Source: Lycocorax pyrrhopterus obiensis
Lineage: Eukaryota > Chordata > Aves > Passeriformes > Paradisaeidae
Reading direction: 5' to 3'
NCBI GenBank assembly: GCA_014706295.1
Contig: JACSVZ010000007.1
Span: 45,026,975 to 45,090,974, forward strand
DNA: 64,000 nucleotides
The position numbers and the translations under genes were made by a program. The notes beneath the pieces were generated by a model. That model made no database searches. It saw only the letters and a list, made by a program, of their open reading frames with translations, and was not told the DNA's origin. Below, one piece after another: positions 47,401 to 59,721 of the stretch (position 1 is the stretch's first letter; every line of letters begins with the position of its first letter).

Positions 47401-50400
47401 ATCTCGTATTAGAGTTCTGAGGCAGGCTGTGAAGTGACAGACCTGGCAGAATAGAGCCAGAGGCACCAGGAATACCTTAAATAACTAGGGCCACTTCAAA
47501 GCTAGCATCATCCTACAAGTAAGCTTAATGAGATGATGTGTCTAAGGAGTCAGGGATTTTTAAATACTTGATTGACACTTCCTTGAAAGTAATTTATTTT
47601 ATAGATCTCAGCCAACTGCAAGTTTTTACTTTTTAGTTTCTCTTGCTCTAATTATTCTCAGATTTAAGATCACTGAAAACCACCATTAGCACACATATAT
47701 CTGAATGCAGGTTGCTGATTAAAAATAATTTTAATAAATCAAGGCTTATACGGTACAGTTGTTTGGCATACAGCTGTTTTAAACATATTCAAGTAAAACA
47801 AAGAATTACTTTCAAGTAATAACATACACGGAAATTTTGAGAAATCCCAGTTTGCACAAGGAAGAACTTTAAGAAGCCTGAAAACCAAAAAATGTTTTGA
47901 TTACAGTTTCAGGGTAATACCTTTGTAAATTCTTGTCTTAATAAAGGATACCCTTTTTTGTAAGACATAAGTAAGTGTGTATTCCTCATAGAGTTATTCA
48001 GTACCAACACTTCCATTTTACATAGGATTTGCTCTATATGCAGAATAATTGAGGAGAATATGAGAAATAATTTTACCAGCTCTTGAAAGGAGGTGGGCAG
48101 GAGAAGAATATTTTCTTCTTCCAGGAGGTGTCAGAAAGCACCCAGAGAGTAAACACAGCACAGTTCTGTTTATTCCTGAATAATACTGAATTTACTGTGA
48201 GTAGACATGCAGTAGTACAGTGTACATAGATCGTAGCTTTTGCCAGACATCCATAAGAGCAGGATTTCTGAATGTCCAGTATCTGGGTAGGAGGTTCCCA
48301 TCTGCAAACGTACATAGAGAAACCATAATTCACCTGAAAAAACAGGATAGGTCTGGGAAATGTGGATGTTTGTTTTATGTCTGTGAGAGCCAAAGTCACG
48401 TACAAAGCATGACTGAAATCAGAATGGTCAGCACAAGCATAAACCATGACTGCCATGTTTCCAAATAAAAACATGTCAGTGCAATGTTAAAACTTATCCT
48501 GTGTGGAAAGGTGACCATTAAAAAATAAAGATAAAGGAAAATGAAAATAATTCCTTAAAAAGCTCATTGGGAAGCGAAAAGAATGTGTAGCTGAGTGAGG
48601 TGCTGTGACTAAGAATACTGCCTGAAACACTGGAACAGCAGATAAAGATGCCTGAGGATTATGACCTACTAATGAATGAAACTGGAATATGATAACATGT
48701 TTTTACATCCTAAACCAATATTAATATTACACAGCTGAGAACTCTGGCATCCACACACAGCACTGGAATCAGACTTGCTAACTAGAGACAGGCTTATTTG
48801 TGGGACATGTGATTAAAGCCTGCAAGAGAGATTGTAGAGAAACAGATCTAACTCCACAGAAATGTCTTTAAACAACAAATATGGCTGAAACGTGCAGAGA
48901 AATGCTCAGGGCAGTGCTCAGAGAAAGTGCACATAATTAAAATAAGAAAGTCCAGACAAAAGACACAACAAATGAAAAAAAAAATAGAACACTTACCAGT
49001 TTCAATTTATAATATACAATGTCAGGAAATCATGGGAACGGTAAAATTAAGTGCATTTACTTCACTGGAAATTTTATAAATTATGTGGACAATATAATCA
49101 AATCCTACTTTCAAGATGGCAAATAAAAAAAAAAAAACAAAACTTCAATATAGAGGGTCTTAGGACCCAGAGACTTGTAAGAAAAGGGTTATTAGACATA
49201 ATTCTGAAAACTCTTACAAAGAAGAAAATAATTTTAGTGAAGCTGAATTCTTCAAAATACTGTGCTGTACAAGTGAGCTGCCAATCATGCAATGCCCTAA
49301 TGCAGCTATTACATCAATAGTTAATTTAATTCCAGCTGGGTGGTGAAGCCTGTTGCCATGCAATCCAGACACAAAGAGCAAAGCTTGCCTGGAGTAATCT
49401 GACCAGGTGCTGTGGATGTGAGACAAAATTGTTCTGAGACCAGTGAGTGAAAACCTACTGTTGATAAGAAACGTTCAAAAAGCAAAATACTATGATTAAG
49501 AGATCTTTTTTGGCAAAGCAGAGGTAAACCACAGAAACAGATGTTTCAGGGTAGTGCTAAAACAGAATGTGAATAGCACGATTAGTCCAGTTCAACCTTG
49601 TAACACGATATATAGGGTATATTTCAAAGAGCTGGAAACTCAGAGGCTGAACCAGAACTAAAAGAATTCCATGCATTTATTGGGAAGAGGAAGTTAAGAA
49701 GTTTTAACATCCCTTTCATTGTTAGTCTCCTACTACTGCGTCCTACTTTCCTCTGATGGCATGTGCTTATAGTGAGGAATTTCACCTTCTTTCCTTGGAA
49801 GACACAAGAGCTTATTGTTCTCTTGAGCTGCAAACTCATGGGAGGATCAAAGGCAGCCCCTCGGCAAGACCCAGCTGGGAAGGGAAGGATTCAGGCTTGT
49901 TTCTTCTTTTGTTCTTTTGGAAGTTTCTTCTGCTCCCAACAAGATTCCTCTGTGTGTGTTTGTAGCTGTGTATAGATAACATATCTATATGCTATTAAGA
50001 CACACAAAACAGAATTACAATAAAGACTTTAAAATGGCAGTTATACTTCTTCCTCCAGATGACCAAAGTTACACCTGTTAAAACAGATTCCATACATTCA
50101 TTTTAAACACAGTCAAAATATTTCAATCTCTTATGCTGAATAACAGTAAAGAGAAATATTGCAAAACTCTTTGACGTATCTCAGCAAATGTTATTAATTC
50201 TCTTTTCTGGGGGGTATCTATTTTCACAGCCATTTAGACATCTATTCACATACCTCTGGAAAACTTGTAGCTTTCAGAAATAAACAATCAGGTGGAATTT
50301 ATATTTGAGGAGGAAAGTTAAAGGACTTGATGTTCTTACACAGATTCTACTTAAACTGCTTAGTGTCAGCTTTCCAACTTTCTGGTTTTGTTTCTTTCTG

Positions 50401-50737
50401 TTCATTCCTATTGACACACGTGTTATTCTGTGTGAGAATAGACTTGCTTCATAGATCTGGATCTTTTTTCCTAATTTAACATTGGAATTCAGAACTGTGA
50501 AATTTTATTCAATTCTTCCTTTATTTTCATACTTCCATCTTGTTAAGCAGACTGTTGGGTAATATTTTTGTCTTTGTTTTTCTGAGCTTCTATTTTGGTC
50601 TCTATTGTCAGAAAAATCTATCTAATGTTAATTTATTGTTGTTAATAAGTCATATGGTGTCTATAATTTAGCTCTAGCCAAATCAACAAAAAAGAAGCAG
50701 GAGTAAAAAGTTGTTTCATTCCAGAGTGCTTATGTGT
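44412..50737. other. Unique AT-rich non-coding stretch
   Basis: No gene or repeat family recognised. It holds the GTTT/GTTTT block at 46845-46920 and a short perfect palindrome at 49971-49989. A 136-codon minus frame (46333-46743) and a 133-codon minus frame (48073-48474) have no recognisable domain or conserved motif. In 64 kb of six-frame translation such lengths are expected by chance. Confidence 0.55.
46845..46920. repeat. GTTT/GTTTT low-complexity block
   Basis: Successive GTTT units followed by a T run and then GTTTT units. It is an imperfect microsatellite of T with regularly placed G. Confidence 0.88.
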
Positions 50738-51245
50738 AGGATGCTACAAGGTCAGCACTGGGTCTAGTTGAATTCACTATTTTCAATGAAGAATTAAATG
50801 ATGAATTAGAGGTTAGTCTTATTGCCTTTGCAGACGAGAAACTGTGAGTGAATGCAACAAAGAATGGAATTAAAATGCAATCTGTATATGCAGCGACAGT
50901 TTGAAAATGCTTGAAAAAAACTGTTAAGTTCAGAGACAATGATTTGCAAGGAATAGGCAACTACAAACCAAATGTAATTTATAGGTTACTTACATTATGA
51001 ACTAGATTATGAGTTGAAGAAGAATCAGGTAAACTTCACTGTGGACTGTGGGGGGAGAGAAGGAAAATAAAAAAGAAACAAACAAACACCTGCAGAACAA
51101 GAAAAGTAGAAGTAAAAACCAAAATGGTCAACATTGTTATCACGTCCACTTTTGGGACCTACATTACAAGAAAGATATGCATTGGCCTGGGCCAATACAG
51201 AGAAAACCAACAAAAATTGAGAAACTTAGCAAACATGACACTTGT
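50738..51245 (+). mobile_element. Ancient, heavily decayed CR1-like fragment
   Basis: Two islands resemble CR1 ORF2 in the right order. At 50750-50850, CTGGGTCTAGTTGAATTCAC and a TTTGCAGACGAGAAACTG segment correspond to the reverse-transcriptase palm with its FADD block. At 51155-51235, TGGGACCTACATTACAAGAA and CAGAGAAAACCAACAAAAAT correspond to the following WGPxxKKD...QRRATK-like block. The spacing is plausible. Divergence is much greater than in the other CR1 copies, so this would be an old insertion. Alignment is by eye. Confidence 0.5.
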
Positions 51246-54200
51246 TTAAAGATTGAAAATATATTTTCACTTGTTGCAAGAACATTTAATAATAAAAAAT
51301 CTTCAAGGACATAAAAGTGTAAAGAAAAATGAATAGTACATTCTCTACCTGTGACACAAAGTAGTAAAGTAAATAAGGAATTTTCCTGATTAGATATGTT
51401 GTTAATAAGATATTATCGAAAGTGTTTAAGAAAAAGTAGTTTAGTGTCTGTAAAGATTATTGTTAATAGAGTTTAATCCCATCCTGGGCAATAAGGAGGA
51501 AAAGAACAATTTTTTCACAGCACTTGCACAGAACTCCTCCACATTCTGGCAAAGGATGGGGCTGAGACAAAGGTGGGTTTTTTTCGATTGTCTCATGTGC
51601 AGAAAGGAGAGATGGACTGGAGAAATATCAAAGAAAATAATTTACTCCATAGATTAAAAGTCTGAAACAAGAGGAGGTTATACTGTGAACAGAGCTTTGG
51701 AAGTGAAGACAAGAAACTTGGACTCCATATGAAAATGAAGAGCGAGTACACGAATCGATGACATGGTATACGTCCTTTGTAGTCTTTCTATTTTTTTTTG
51801 CTAGTATATCCTTTAGCTAGTGTAAATTCACCACCTAGAATCTTGTTGAGTTGATAAAGTGTTTTACTATCAGTTTTCACAGCAGCTGTTTCTGTTTGTG
51901 GTTATATTACTCACATAATCCCTCTCGTGTCTTGTCATGCAGATTTTTACCTCTTTTTTGTCCTTTTTTTTAGACAGATTTATTGCTCCTTTTCCTGGAA
52001 GTGTTGTTGGGGAGCTGACATTTACCTTGGCTTTCTTAGCATGCTTCTATATATTTTAATTTATCCAAATTTCATGTTTGTATGGCTACAAAGTGGCAAG
52101 TTATTCTTGCCAGGAGATCTTAGCATTTAGCATTGATAGTGCCTTTCAGATGGTGCAGCACCTGGAAAGTGTTTCACCATCTTTTTCTTAAATGCTGCTG
52201 CTTGGTCTATTCAGTTTTGTTGTTTAACTTCTGAGGAAAGAGATGAGTACCAGTTTTCACCCATTTTGTTTTCTATTGTGCTTTACATGCTTTTCTTAAT
52301 TTGATACCACCTTTTCTTAGATGCCAAGTTCTGTATTATAGACCATAATATCAATCATCACATGGAAAACTTCAAGATATTTTATCTTTATATGGAAATA
52401 AGTTCCATTAATTATGAAAACATAGTTGTACAATTTTTCAATATTTCTTTTGGCAATGAAAGACTTGGTGGAGAGTTGACAGGAAAGTGTTGTGGTGCTA
52501 TGCAGACACGCTTCAAGGTATTGCCAAAGTCTTCAGATAACTGTAGGTTTGTTCACTTATCAGTCCAGGTATAGGTTATGTGCAGACACAGCTTATCTAT
52601 TTGAAATTTCTGAAAATAAGTTAAGTGGCTTTTAATATAGTAACTGTTTTTCTGCTTTTTAAAACTCAGTGCTATGCTTCCCAAGGGGCAGCTGCCTGAC
52701 CTGAGGGAATTAGCACAATCTATTTTCACTAACAGTGAACTTCTTTTAAAGAATTCCTGGCCAGAAACAATTAAGGCTTGTAAGAGAATTTATACACACA
52801 CACTTATTGACAGACACACCTCCATTTTGAAATCATACGTGTTGTGAACTAGAGACTTAAGTACACAATTTTTCTTCCAGAAATTAAGATATCAGGACCT
52901 TGTTATCATGTAGGTTTGCAATAGAATTTGTTATTTCCTGTAGGCTATTTATTAGAATGTCTACCTTACTGTGTTTCTTTAATTTTACTGTAAGAAATTA
53001 AGAAAGGTTTTTGGTATCTGTTTTTCACCTGGTTCTTCTCCTTTGGTCCAGCTTGATTAGCATAAAAGCAGTTAAACTTCTTCCATGGAAAGTGATTTAA
53101 AAAACTCCCAACAAAAACAATAAATTTTAAATGAAACAGAAAACAGGAAGCTTTAAAATTGCTGTTCTAATAATTACTAAAAGTGAATGTTAAATACTTG
53201 ATGGAATAGTTTGTAACTAAGTTCTGGTTTTATTTCGAAACTAGGGATTAAGTGAGCTTGTTATAAGTTATGAATGAACCAAAATATGAAGCTGAAATTA
53301 ATACACCTAGTTGAAAAATGTCTTTGTAACTCTCACCACTCCCCTCAGGGTCTTTCATGCTGTTGCCATTAATGCAATCCTTGGTTGTGCCTACAAGTGG
53401 GAAGTCATCAAAAATCCTGAGAGCAGCTACATGAAACTATATCTGCAGTAGAAGAATAGGACTGAGTCTTGTCCACACTTCCTCAAGAGGTATAAGCTTA
53501 GATTCAAGGTCAGTGTTAGCACTGACATAGCAGACAGTAACACAGATTGGCAAAATTACAGAGAAGGCAAATCTCTACCTCAGAGATAAAACAGGCTGGA
53601 ATCCCCTCCAGATACTGATGGAATTTCTGTCTGACACAGCAGCAGCGGCAGATTTTTTCTTCCAGAAACAAATTACTTCAGCTAGCTTGAGGGACTGAGA
53701 CTTCATTAGATCCTTGGACACAGTTACCTCCTCCTCACCTCTGCTTACTGCTTCCTTCTGTGCACGGTTTTTATTGCAGCTTGAGAGAGACACCCTTCAG
53801 TTATCCTGCTGCTGCAGCAAGGGGTTCACATCCCAGTGTGGTCTTTAGTGCTTCTTCAGCGTAGTACTGCTGTGACAGCAGGGTTTTACATGAGATAAGC
53901 ATAGGAACACAGTATGACAGAAGGCAGAAGGTGTAGTCAGTCCTCAATCAAGAATATTGATTATGACACTGATCCATTTTTTCTGTCCAGAGTTCCTTGG
54001 AAACACAGCTAAATTTCTTCTCACTATCAAATCCTCAGTAACACGGCACCTCACCTTGTGTTTAAATTCTAAAATCATAGCAAAAAGCTATACATATAAA
54101 CTGCACAAAGGTCTGCTTATGGCAGACATGCATTACCAGTGTTTCAAATGGGGGTGGGACGGAGAGTAAAGATTAGCCAAAAGAGCATAATCCAGACTCA

Positions 54201-55066
54201 GTTTGCAGGTTTTTACAAGGCAAATTAACCCAGTGCGGTTCTGTCAATTTTTAGTGCAAGCATCCAGAGGTAAAATGGAAAAAACACTTCCCCTACATGC
54301 AGCTTTCCCTTTGAAAGGTTATCAACAGGCATGACATCTTCATAGATATTATTCTTTTGCCCCTCATGTGCTTTCACACATTTTTGAAAACACAGTGGAA
54401 TCACAATAACAGTGCAACTCATATTGAACCAGACAGTAATTAGATGCTTAAAAGGTGAAGAAGTAGAGGGAAGAAGGAACTTGAAAACATACTAGACAGA
54501 ATAATGATTTTCATTATGTTATTTCTTTCTGAGGTATATAAATTAAATTATAAATTATTTATTCTCTTTACATACAAATTAAAGGAAATATCAGTAAGAG
54601 TAGAGAAGAGACAACAGATCCATCCTTTCTGTTTTGTCTCAACTTTTGAATAAACAGTTGCAATTTTTTTTTCCTTTTTATATTTCTTTTTCTCTTTAAT
54701 GGCAGTTTTTACATTTCTGAGCTAAGCAGGGTGAAAAAAAGGTAGCATGCCAAATGTGAAATGCATCTATGAGGCAGAACAATAACAAAGTTTGTCTGTT
54801 GAGTAACTTTTCAGATTAGTTATGAGTAACTCTTCAGATTTGTTATGTTGTATTTTGGTTTTCAGTGGCTCTCTGTGTTATTTTATCTTAGTAGCTAGTT
54901 TTGCCCATCCTTAGTCAAATCTATTTGTTTTTACCAAATCTGACCACAAAATAAATTATTAAAATGCACTCAAGTTTTAATGGTTGTCAGCCCATTAAAT
55001 CCTTTTTCTTTTCCCCTTTCAAATAACAAGTTTCCAGAACAGATCTCTGTACATTTAAAGGGATGG
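51246..55066. other. Unique AT-rich non-coding stretch
   Basis: No gene or repeat recognised. The segment 53560-53900 is richer in GC and in CAG/CTG triplets than its surroundings, but its 72-codon frame resembles no known protein. Confidence 0.55.
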
Positions 55067-55071
55067 TATAT
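55067..55071. repeat. Probable target-site duplication, left copy
   Basis: TATAT left of the LTR, compared with TATGT to its right (55666-55670). Four of five bases match, and the difference is a transition. Five-base duplications are typical of ERVL integrases. Confidence 0.6.
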
Positions 55072-55665
55072 TGTGCTGGTTTTGGCTGGGGTTTAGCTGA
55101 TTTTCTTTACAGCAGCTGGTATGGGTCTATGTTTTGGATTTGTGCTGAACACAGGTTGATAACGGAGAGATGTTTTTGTTGTTGCTGAGCAGGGCTTACA
55201 CAGAGCCAAGGGATTTTCTGCTTTTCATGCTGCCACACTCATGATGAAGTTGGGGGTGCCTGGGAGGCTGGGAAGAGACACAGCCAGGACAGGTGACTAC
55301 AACTGACCAAAGGGATATTCCAGACCCTGTGACATCATGCTCAGGATAGAAAGTGGGAGGAAGAAGGAGTAAGGGGGGGGCACCTTTGGAGTCAAACAGT
55401 TTGTCTTCCCCAAGTCACCGTTACGTGAGGTGGTGCCCTGCTCTCCTGGAGACGGCTGAGCATTTGGGAAGCAGTGCTTTGTTTTGCTTGTGTGTGCAGG
55501 TTTTGCTATCCTGTGCAGCTTTTGCTTTTCCTATTAAACGGTCTTCATCTCACCCCATGAGTTTTCCAGCTTTTATCCTTCTGGTTCTCTCCCCAGTTCC
55601 ACTGGTGAGGGAGTGAGCAAGCGGCTGCGTGAGGCTTGTCTGCCGGCTGAGGCTAATCCACGACA
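55072..55665 (+). mobile_element. Solo LTR, ERVL-like, plus orientation
   Basis: This 594-bp interval starts TGTGCTGGTTTTGGCTGGGG and ends CCACGACA, and has the landmarks of a widespread bird ERVL LTR: the ACTGACCAAAGGGATATTCC block, a degraded TATA position (GGATAGAAAG near 55345), the CACCGTTACGTGAGG block, an ATTAAA polyadenylation signal near 55535, and the CTCTCCCCAG...GAGTGAGCAAGCGGCTG end. No internal retroviral sequence flanks it, so it is a solo LTR left by recombination. The flanking 5 bp match at four positions. Confidence 0.88.
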
Positions 55666-55670
55666 TATGT
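55666..55670. repeat. Probable target-site duplication, right copy
   Basis: TATGT, one transition from the left copy at 55067-55071. Confidence 0.6.
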
Positions 55671-57095
55671 AGTTATGTTTCTATGATTTCTTATTACTAT
55701 GAAGCTATGAACCTTAAACTGGAAAGACGGTCAAGACAGGTGTTTGTCATGTCTACAACTGTATAGTTTTGCAGGATTTTTTTTCAGAGAGAGTTAACGA
55801 CTAACATACTGAAAAATCGAGAGAGGAATATATGCAATGACAAGTCACTATTGAATTGAACGAAGTTAACCCAAAAGAAAGAAAGTAATCCAAGTGACTA
55901 TGTCTTTCACTAATATTACATTGACTACACTGAGTGTAGAGATTAACAAAAATAATATTTATAAATGCAGTAAATATATTCCTACTTAAGTAACAGTGCA
56001 AACCATTCTCATGAACAAACATACCAGAAATTATGCACATTTTTTCTCCATTTTCATCTGTTATACTACACCTCTTAAAGAATTTTCAGTGTATCACCAC
56101 CTAAGGCACAGTCACACCGACTGCCTGGATACATAAAAAGTATTATCTCTTATGTTGTTAGTAAGTTTGAATCCTCCATTGCCCACTGAGACAATAGCAC
56201 ATCACCTGTCTATAATATTTTTCAGAAAGGCAAAACGTCACAGGAAGCTAGCAGCATAAATTAACAGGAACTTGCAGCAGCCCAATATGTCCAAGTGGAA
56301 AGTATACTACATTGTTATAATGTGAGTTAAAAAATACAACATATCAATATAAGCAGAACTTACAGAAAAACCACTAGTAGACAGAAATGTCTTTTTTTTT
56401 TTCAGCTAAAAATAATTTTCACTGAAAGCTATTTTGGAGATGGAAAACATAATTTTGAATTTGCATTGATATATTAATCGTATTTTTTTCTTCAACCTCC
56501 CCCCTAAGCTATTAAAAAACTTTAAATCTGTTTCGTTTCAAAAATTTCTAAATAATTTTCTAAAAAGTGGGTTCATTTCAAAATGGATATGAACTTTACT
56601 TCTAAATATTTAATTTTCCCCTCAGATATTTTAATTTTGTCTATATATTTCAGAAATAAGGAGAATAGGTGAGAGTTTCAAATTGAGTCTTTAAATAATT
56701 TACATTAGTTGTTAACATAGAGTAATTAGGGATGCACTTAAACAACTTCATAAATCATTGCGAATGTGATTATAAATTTATAAATTTCTACTGCAAATAA
56801 AAAGTGAATATGATGAAAAACATCATTACACCTTACAGCAGTACAGAAATTTGAATTTCTCTTTTCAAAAATAAAAATCTTCCTTTATCTTATGTAGGTA
56901 ATGTAAAAGAAAAGTTCCAATAGAGGTGAAACAAAACAATCTCTGCCTAGCAAACATGATCAAAGTGCTTTAACAGCTGTATGATTATCAGGTGTGTTTT
57001 GTCAAGGGTATTTTCCCAGGACAATTAACTGTCAGATTGTTATTCTTAATTTAAAAATATCAAGTAGATGGTAGAGATAACAGATTTGTTAGACC
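55671..57095. other. Unique AT-rich non-coding stretch
   Basis: No gene or repeat recognised. Strongly AT-rich, with a T run near 56391-56402. Confidence 0.6.
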
Positions 57096-57945
57096 TAGAA
57101 CCATAGAATGGGTTTAGTCTGAAGGCACCTTAAAGATCATCTAGTTCCAACCCCCTGCCATGGACAGAGACCCCTTTCACTAGACCAGGTTGCTCAGAGC
57201 ACCATCCAACCTGGCCTTGAACACTTCCAGAATTTAGGCACTCACAACTTCTCTGAGAAGCCTGTTCCAGCATCTCATCACCCTCACAGTAAAGAATTTC
57301 TTCCAAATACCTAATCCAAAGCTAATCTCTTTGAATATGAGGCCTTTCCCCTTGACCTGCCACTACGCACTCCTGTCAATAGCCTTCATCTTGCTTGCAG
57401 GCTCCCTTCAGGTACTGGAAGTCTTCACTTATGTCACCCCAAAGCCTTCTCACTTCCAGGCTGAACCATCCCAATTATCTTAGCTTCTCCTTGCAGGAGA
57501 GCTCCTCCATCCCTCTAAGGCCCCCTCTGAACTCTCTCACACAAGTTCTCATCTTTCCTGGGCTGAGGACCACAGAGCTGGATGCAGTGCTCCAGTGGGG
57601 TCTCACCAGAGGAGAGAGAGGGGCAGAATCCCCTCCCTCACCCTGCTGCCCACGCTGCTTTGGATGCAGCCCAGGACACATTTGGCTCTCCAGGCTGTGA
57701 GTGCTCTTTGCTGGCTCCTGTCCAGCCTCACCCACCAGCACCCCCAAGTCCTTCTCAGCAGGGCTGCTCTCCATCTGTTCATCCCCAGCCTGTGTTGATA
57801 GCAGGGCTTGCCCCAACCCAGGTACAGCACCTTGTGCTTGGTCTTGCTAAACTGCATGAGATGCCCATGGGTCCTCTTTTTGAGCTTGACCAGGTCCCTC
57901 TGGATGGCATCCCATCCTTCAGGTGTGGCAACCACATCACCTGAA
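57096..57945 (-). mobile_element. CR1 LINE, minus strand, the longest copy in the window
   Basis: About 850 bases covering the 3' UTR and a long part of ORF2. The tail at the left edge is the CTAGATGATCTTTAAGGTGC type. Reading minus from 57945, frames break repeatedly: one carries LMQFSKTKHKVLYLGWGK, another [13 protein letters not shown], and a third LTAWRAKCVLGCIQSSVGSR. These are consecutive pieces of the CR1 post-palm region, so at least two frameshifts have occurred. The gene is dead. The 3' UTR is intact to the end, and the 5' side is truncated as usual. Confidence 0.94.
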
Positions 57946-58940
57946 GCTAACAACCAGGAAAAATAAAGAAATAGAGTAGTTTGAGTTCTTTAACCCTATT
58001 TCCTTCCTTAGAACTCTCAGCAAAGGGCAGCAGAAATATTTTTTACGAACAGCTTAATGGCTGTGCAAAACTTCTGATGGTTAGTGGGCACAGTGGAAAA
58101 ACAGTAATTGGATGTCACTTGAGAATTCTATAGTAAGAGAAACAAACACTATGTTTTTATTAATCCATAAATACTTTTTTATGGTGTGACTTTGCCCAAG
58201 ACTTGTATTTTTTGCTTTGAAGTATTGTTTCTATTGATTTTAATTATACATACAGCATTGCCTATTCCAGCTGAAGCACCATAACTGTCCTCCCCCCCTG
58301 CACAGCCACTTGTTTGGAGTTAGTACACCTAAGTCAGTGAAGTAATTTATGTTACATTTGGCTGAATTAATCAGCACTAGAACAGCAATATATAGTATCA
58401 GGAAAATATTGTATCTTAGACTTGCACAATTTTAATGGTGCCTCTAATTGCATTTTTTCCAACTTTAGTTGCCAATCTTTTAACTAGTCATGATTTATTT
58501 TAAATTATGAACTTCTACTGGGTTTCCTAGAACTGAACAATCACTAAACCAAATTAATCCGTACCATAATTCAGATGTCTTCTGTGAAGACACATCAATT
58601 GAAACTTGATATATTTTTAAGAAAAAAAAATAGCGCATGATTTCATTTTTGCAATTTTGTTTCACATTCATGAACACATGTATTTCCTGATATTCTCTTC
58701 TGCAGAGAAAAAACACATTGCACTGCAGTAGAACAACTGCAAGCTCTCAAGAAGGCTCCTGCAGGAATGCAGCAGGAAGCAGCTCTCAGGGTCACTTGGC
58801 CTCCCAGTCTGACATTATTGGCAACCAGTCGCCATCAGCTCTACTCTCAGAGGACACTTGGGTGACCTAAACTAGTCATGTAATGTAAATGACTCTCTGT
58901 TTATATGCTTGAATGAATCAAGCTTGCATAAAAACTACTC
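57946..58940. other. Unique AT-rich non-coding stretch
   Basis: Nothing recognised apart from a C-rich run near 58292 and an A run at about 58622. It separates the CR1 copy from the solo LTR. Confidence 0.6.
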
Positions 58941-58946
58941 CATGCT
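58941..58946. repeat. Target-site duplication, left copy
   Basis: CATGCT, repeated exactly at 59229-59234 on the other side of the LTR. Confidence 0.95.
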
Positions 58947-59228
58947 TGTGCCAGAGCTCACAGTCTTCTGAGTCTTGGATTATAACTTCTCATCGCAGAG
59001 CTCCAACAGCATTCAGCAACCAGAAACAACTACCTCCACATTTGGCTCCTCCCAGGGCTTGATTTATAGGGCTTGTGCCTACCCTGCAGCCACAGCTGTT
59101 TGTAGGAGCTTAATGAGTACTTTAGGTTGAGGTGGTCTTAATTAATAATTGGTTCCTGGTGTGGATCCTGGTCTTGAGTGAGAGTTTGGCTAGTGCATAC
59201 CAACAGGGTTTAAATATATTATACAACA
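58947..59228 (-). mobile_element. Solo LTR of the same family as the 25-kb element, minus strand
   Basis: This 282-bp copy starts TGTGCCAGAGCTC on the plus strand and ends ATTATACAACA, and aligns along its length with the LTRs at 24903 and 25715. The TATA motif is conserved (59062-59069, minus). Around 59105-59157 the U3 contains a longer AT-rich segment in place of the GTTAATAAGCCAATAACTG segment of the other copies, so it represents a variant subfamily. The exact 6-bp duplication CATGCT shows that one LTR remains from a single insertion after LTR-LTR recombination. Confidence 0.94.
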
Positions 59229-59234
59229 CATGCT
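59229..59234. repeat. Target-site duplication, right copy
   Basis: CATGCT, identical to 58941-58946. Confidence 0.95.
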
Positions 59235-59716
59235 TAACAAAATACCCAGATAAGATATCCTGTAATTTTCCATTTGAGGGATCTTAGGAATCCTCCTTTG
59301 GATTTCCCAAATCACCACCAACATGCCTGCCAGTTGCCATTATACTTGGGACTGGGCTACCAAAAATGGTTTTCACAGATCATTACAACTCATTTCTTTT
59401 AGTCAAACAAACCCCATGTCCGGAAACTGTCATGCTGAAACAATGGCTTCCATAGAGTCAAATGTCATGCAGAAATCTTACATTTGTTACTAAGTTATCT
59501 TATTTAGTGTTTGTTTAGAAGTGGAGATTTACTTTATATTGCACTTCATAAATTAATAATTATGCTAAGTTAAATATCCTAAAGACAGAAAACTGTTTGG
59601 GGCAGCTGATTGGAAAGGCGATACTGAGCCAGTTGTCTTTGAGTAAATCAGTCTTTAAGTAACTGAATCCTGTTTTAAAAATTTGATAGAAACTGAGAGG
59701 GGACAAAAAAGTGTAG
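59235..59716. other. Unique spacer between two solo LTRs
   Basis: About 480 bases without a recognisable gene or repeat. Confidence 0.6.
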
Positions 59717-59721
59717 ATAGT
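59717..59721. repeat. Target-site duplication, left copy
   Basis: ATAGT, repeated exactly at 60833-60837. Confidence 0.93.

Noticed and set aside
48073..48474. 133-codon minus-strand open frame
   Set aside because: No domain, with an overlapping frame of 82 codons on the other strand. Consistent with chance.
57582..57944. 120-codon plus-strand open frame
   Set aside because: It is antisense to CR1 ORF2 in the copy at 57096-57945.
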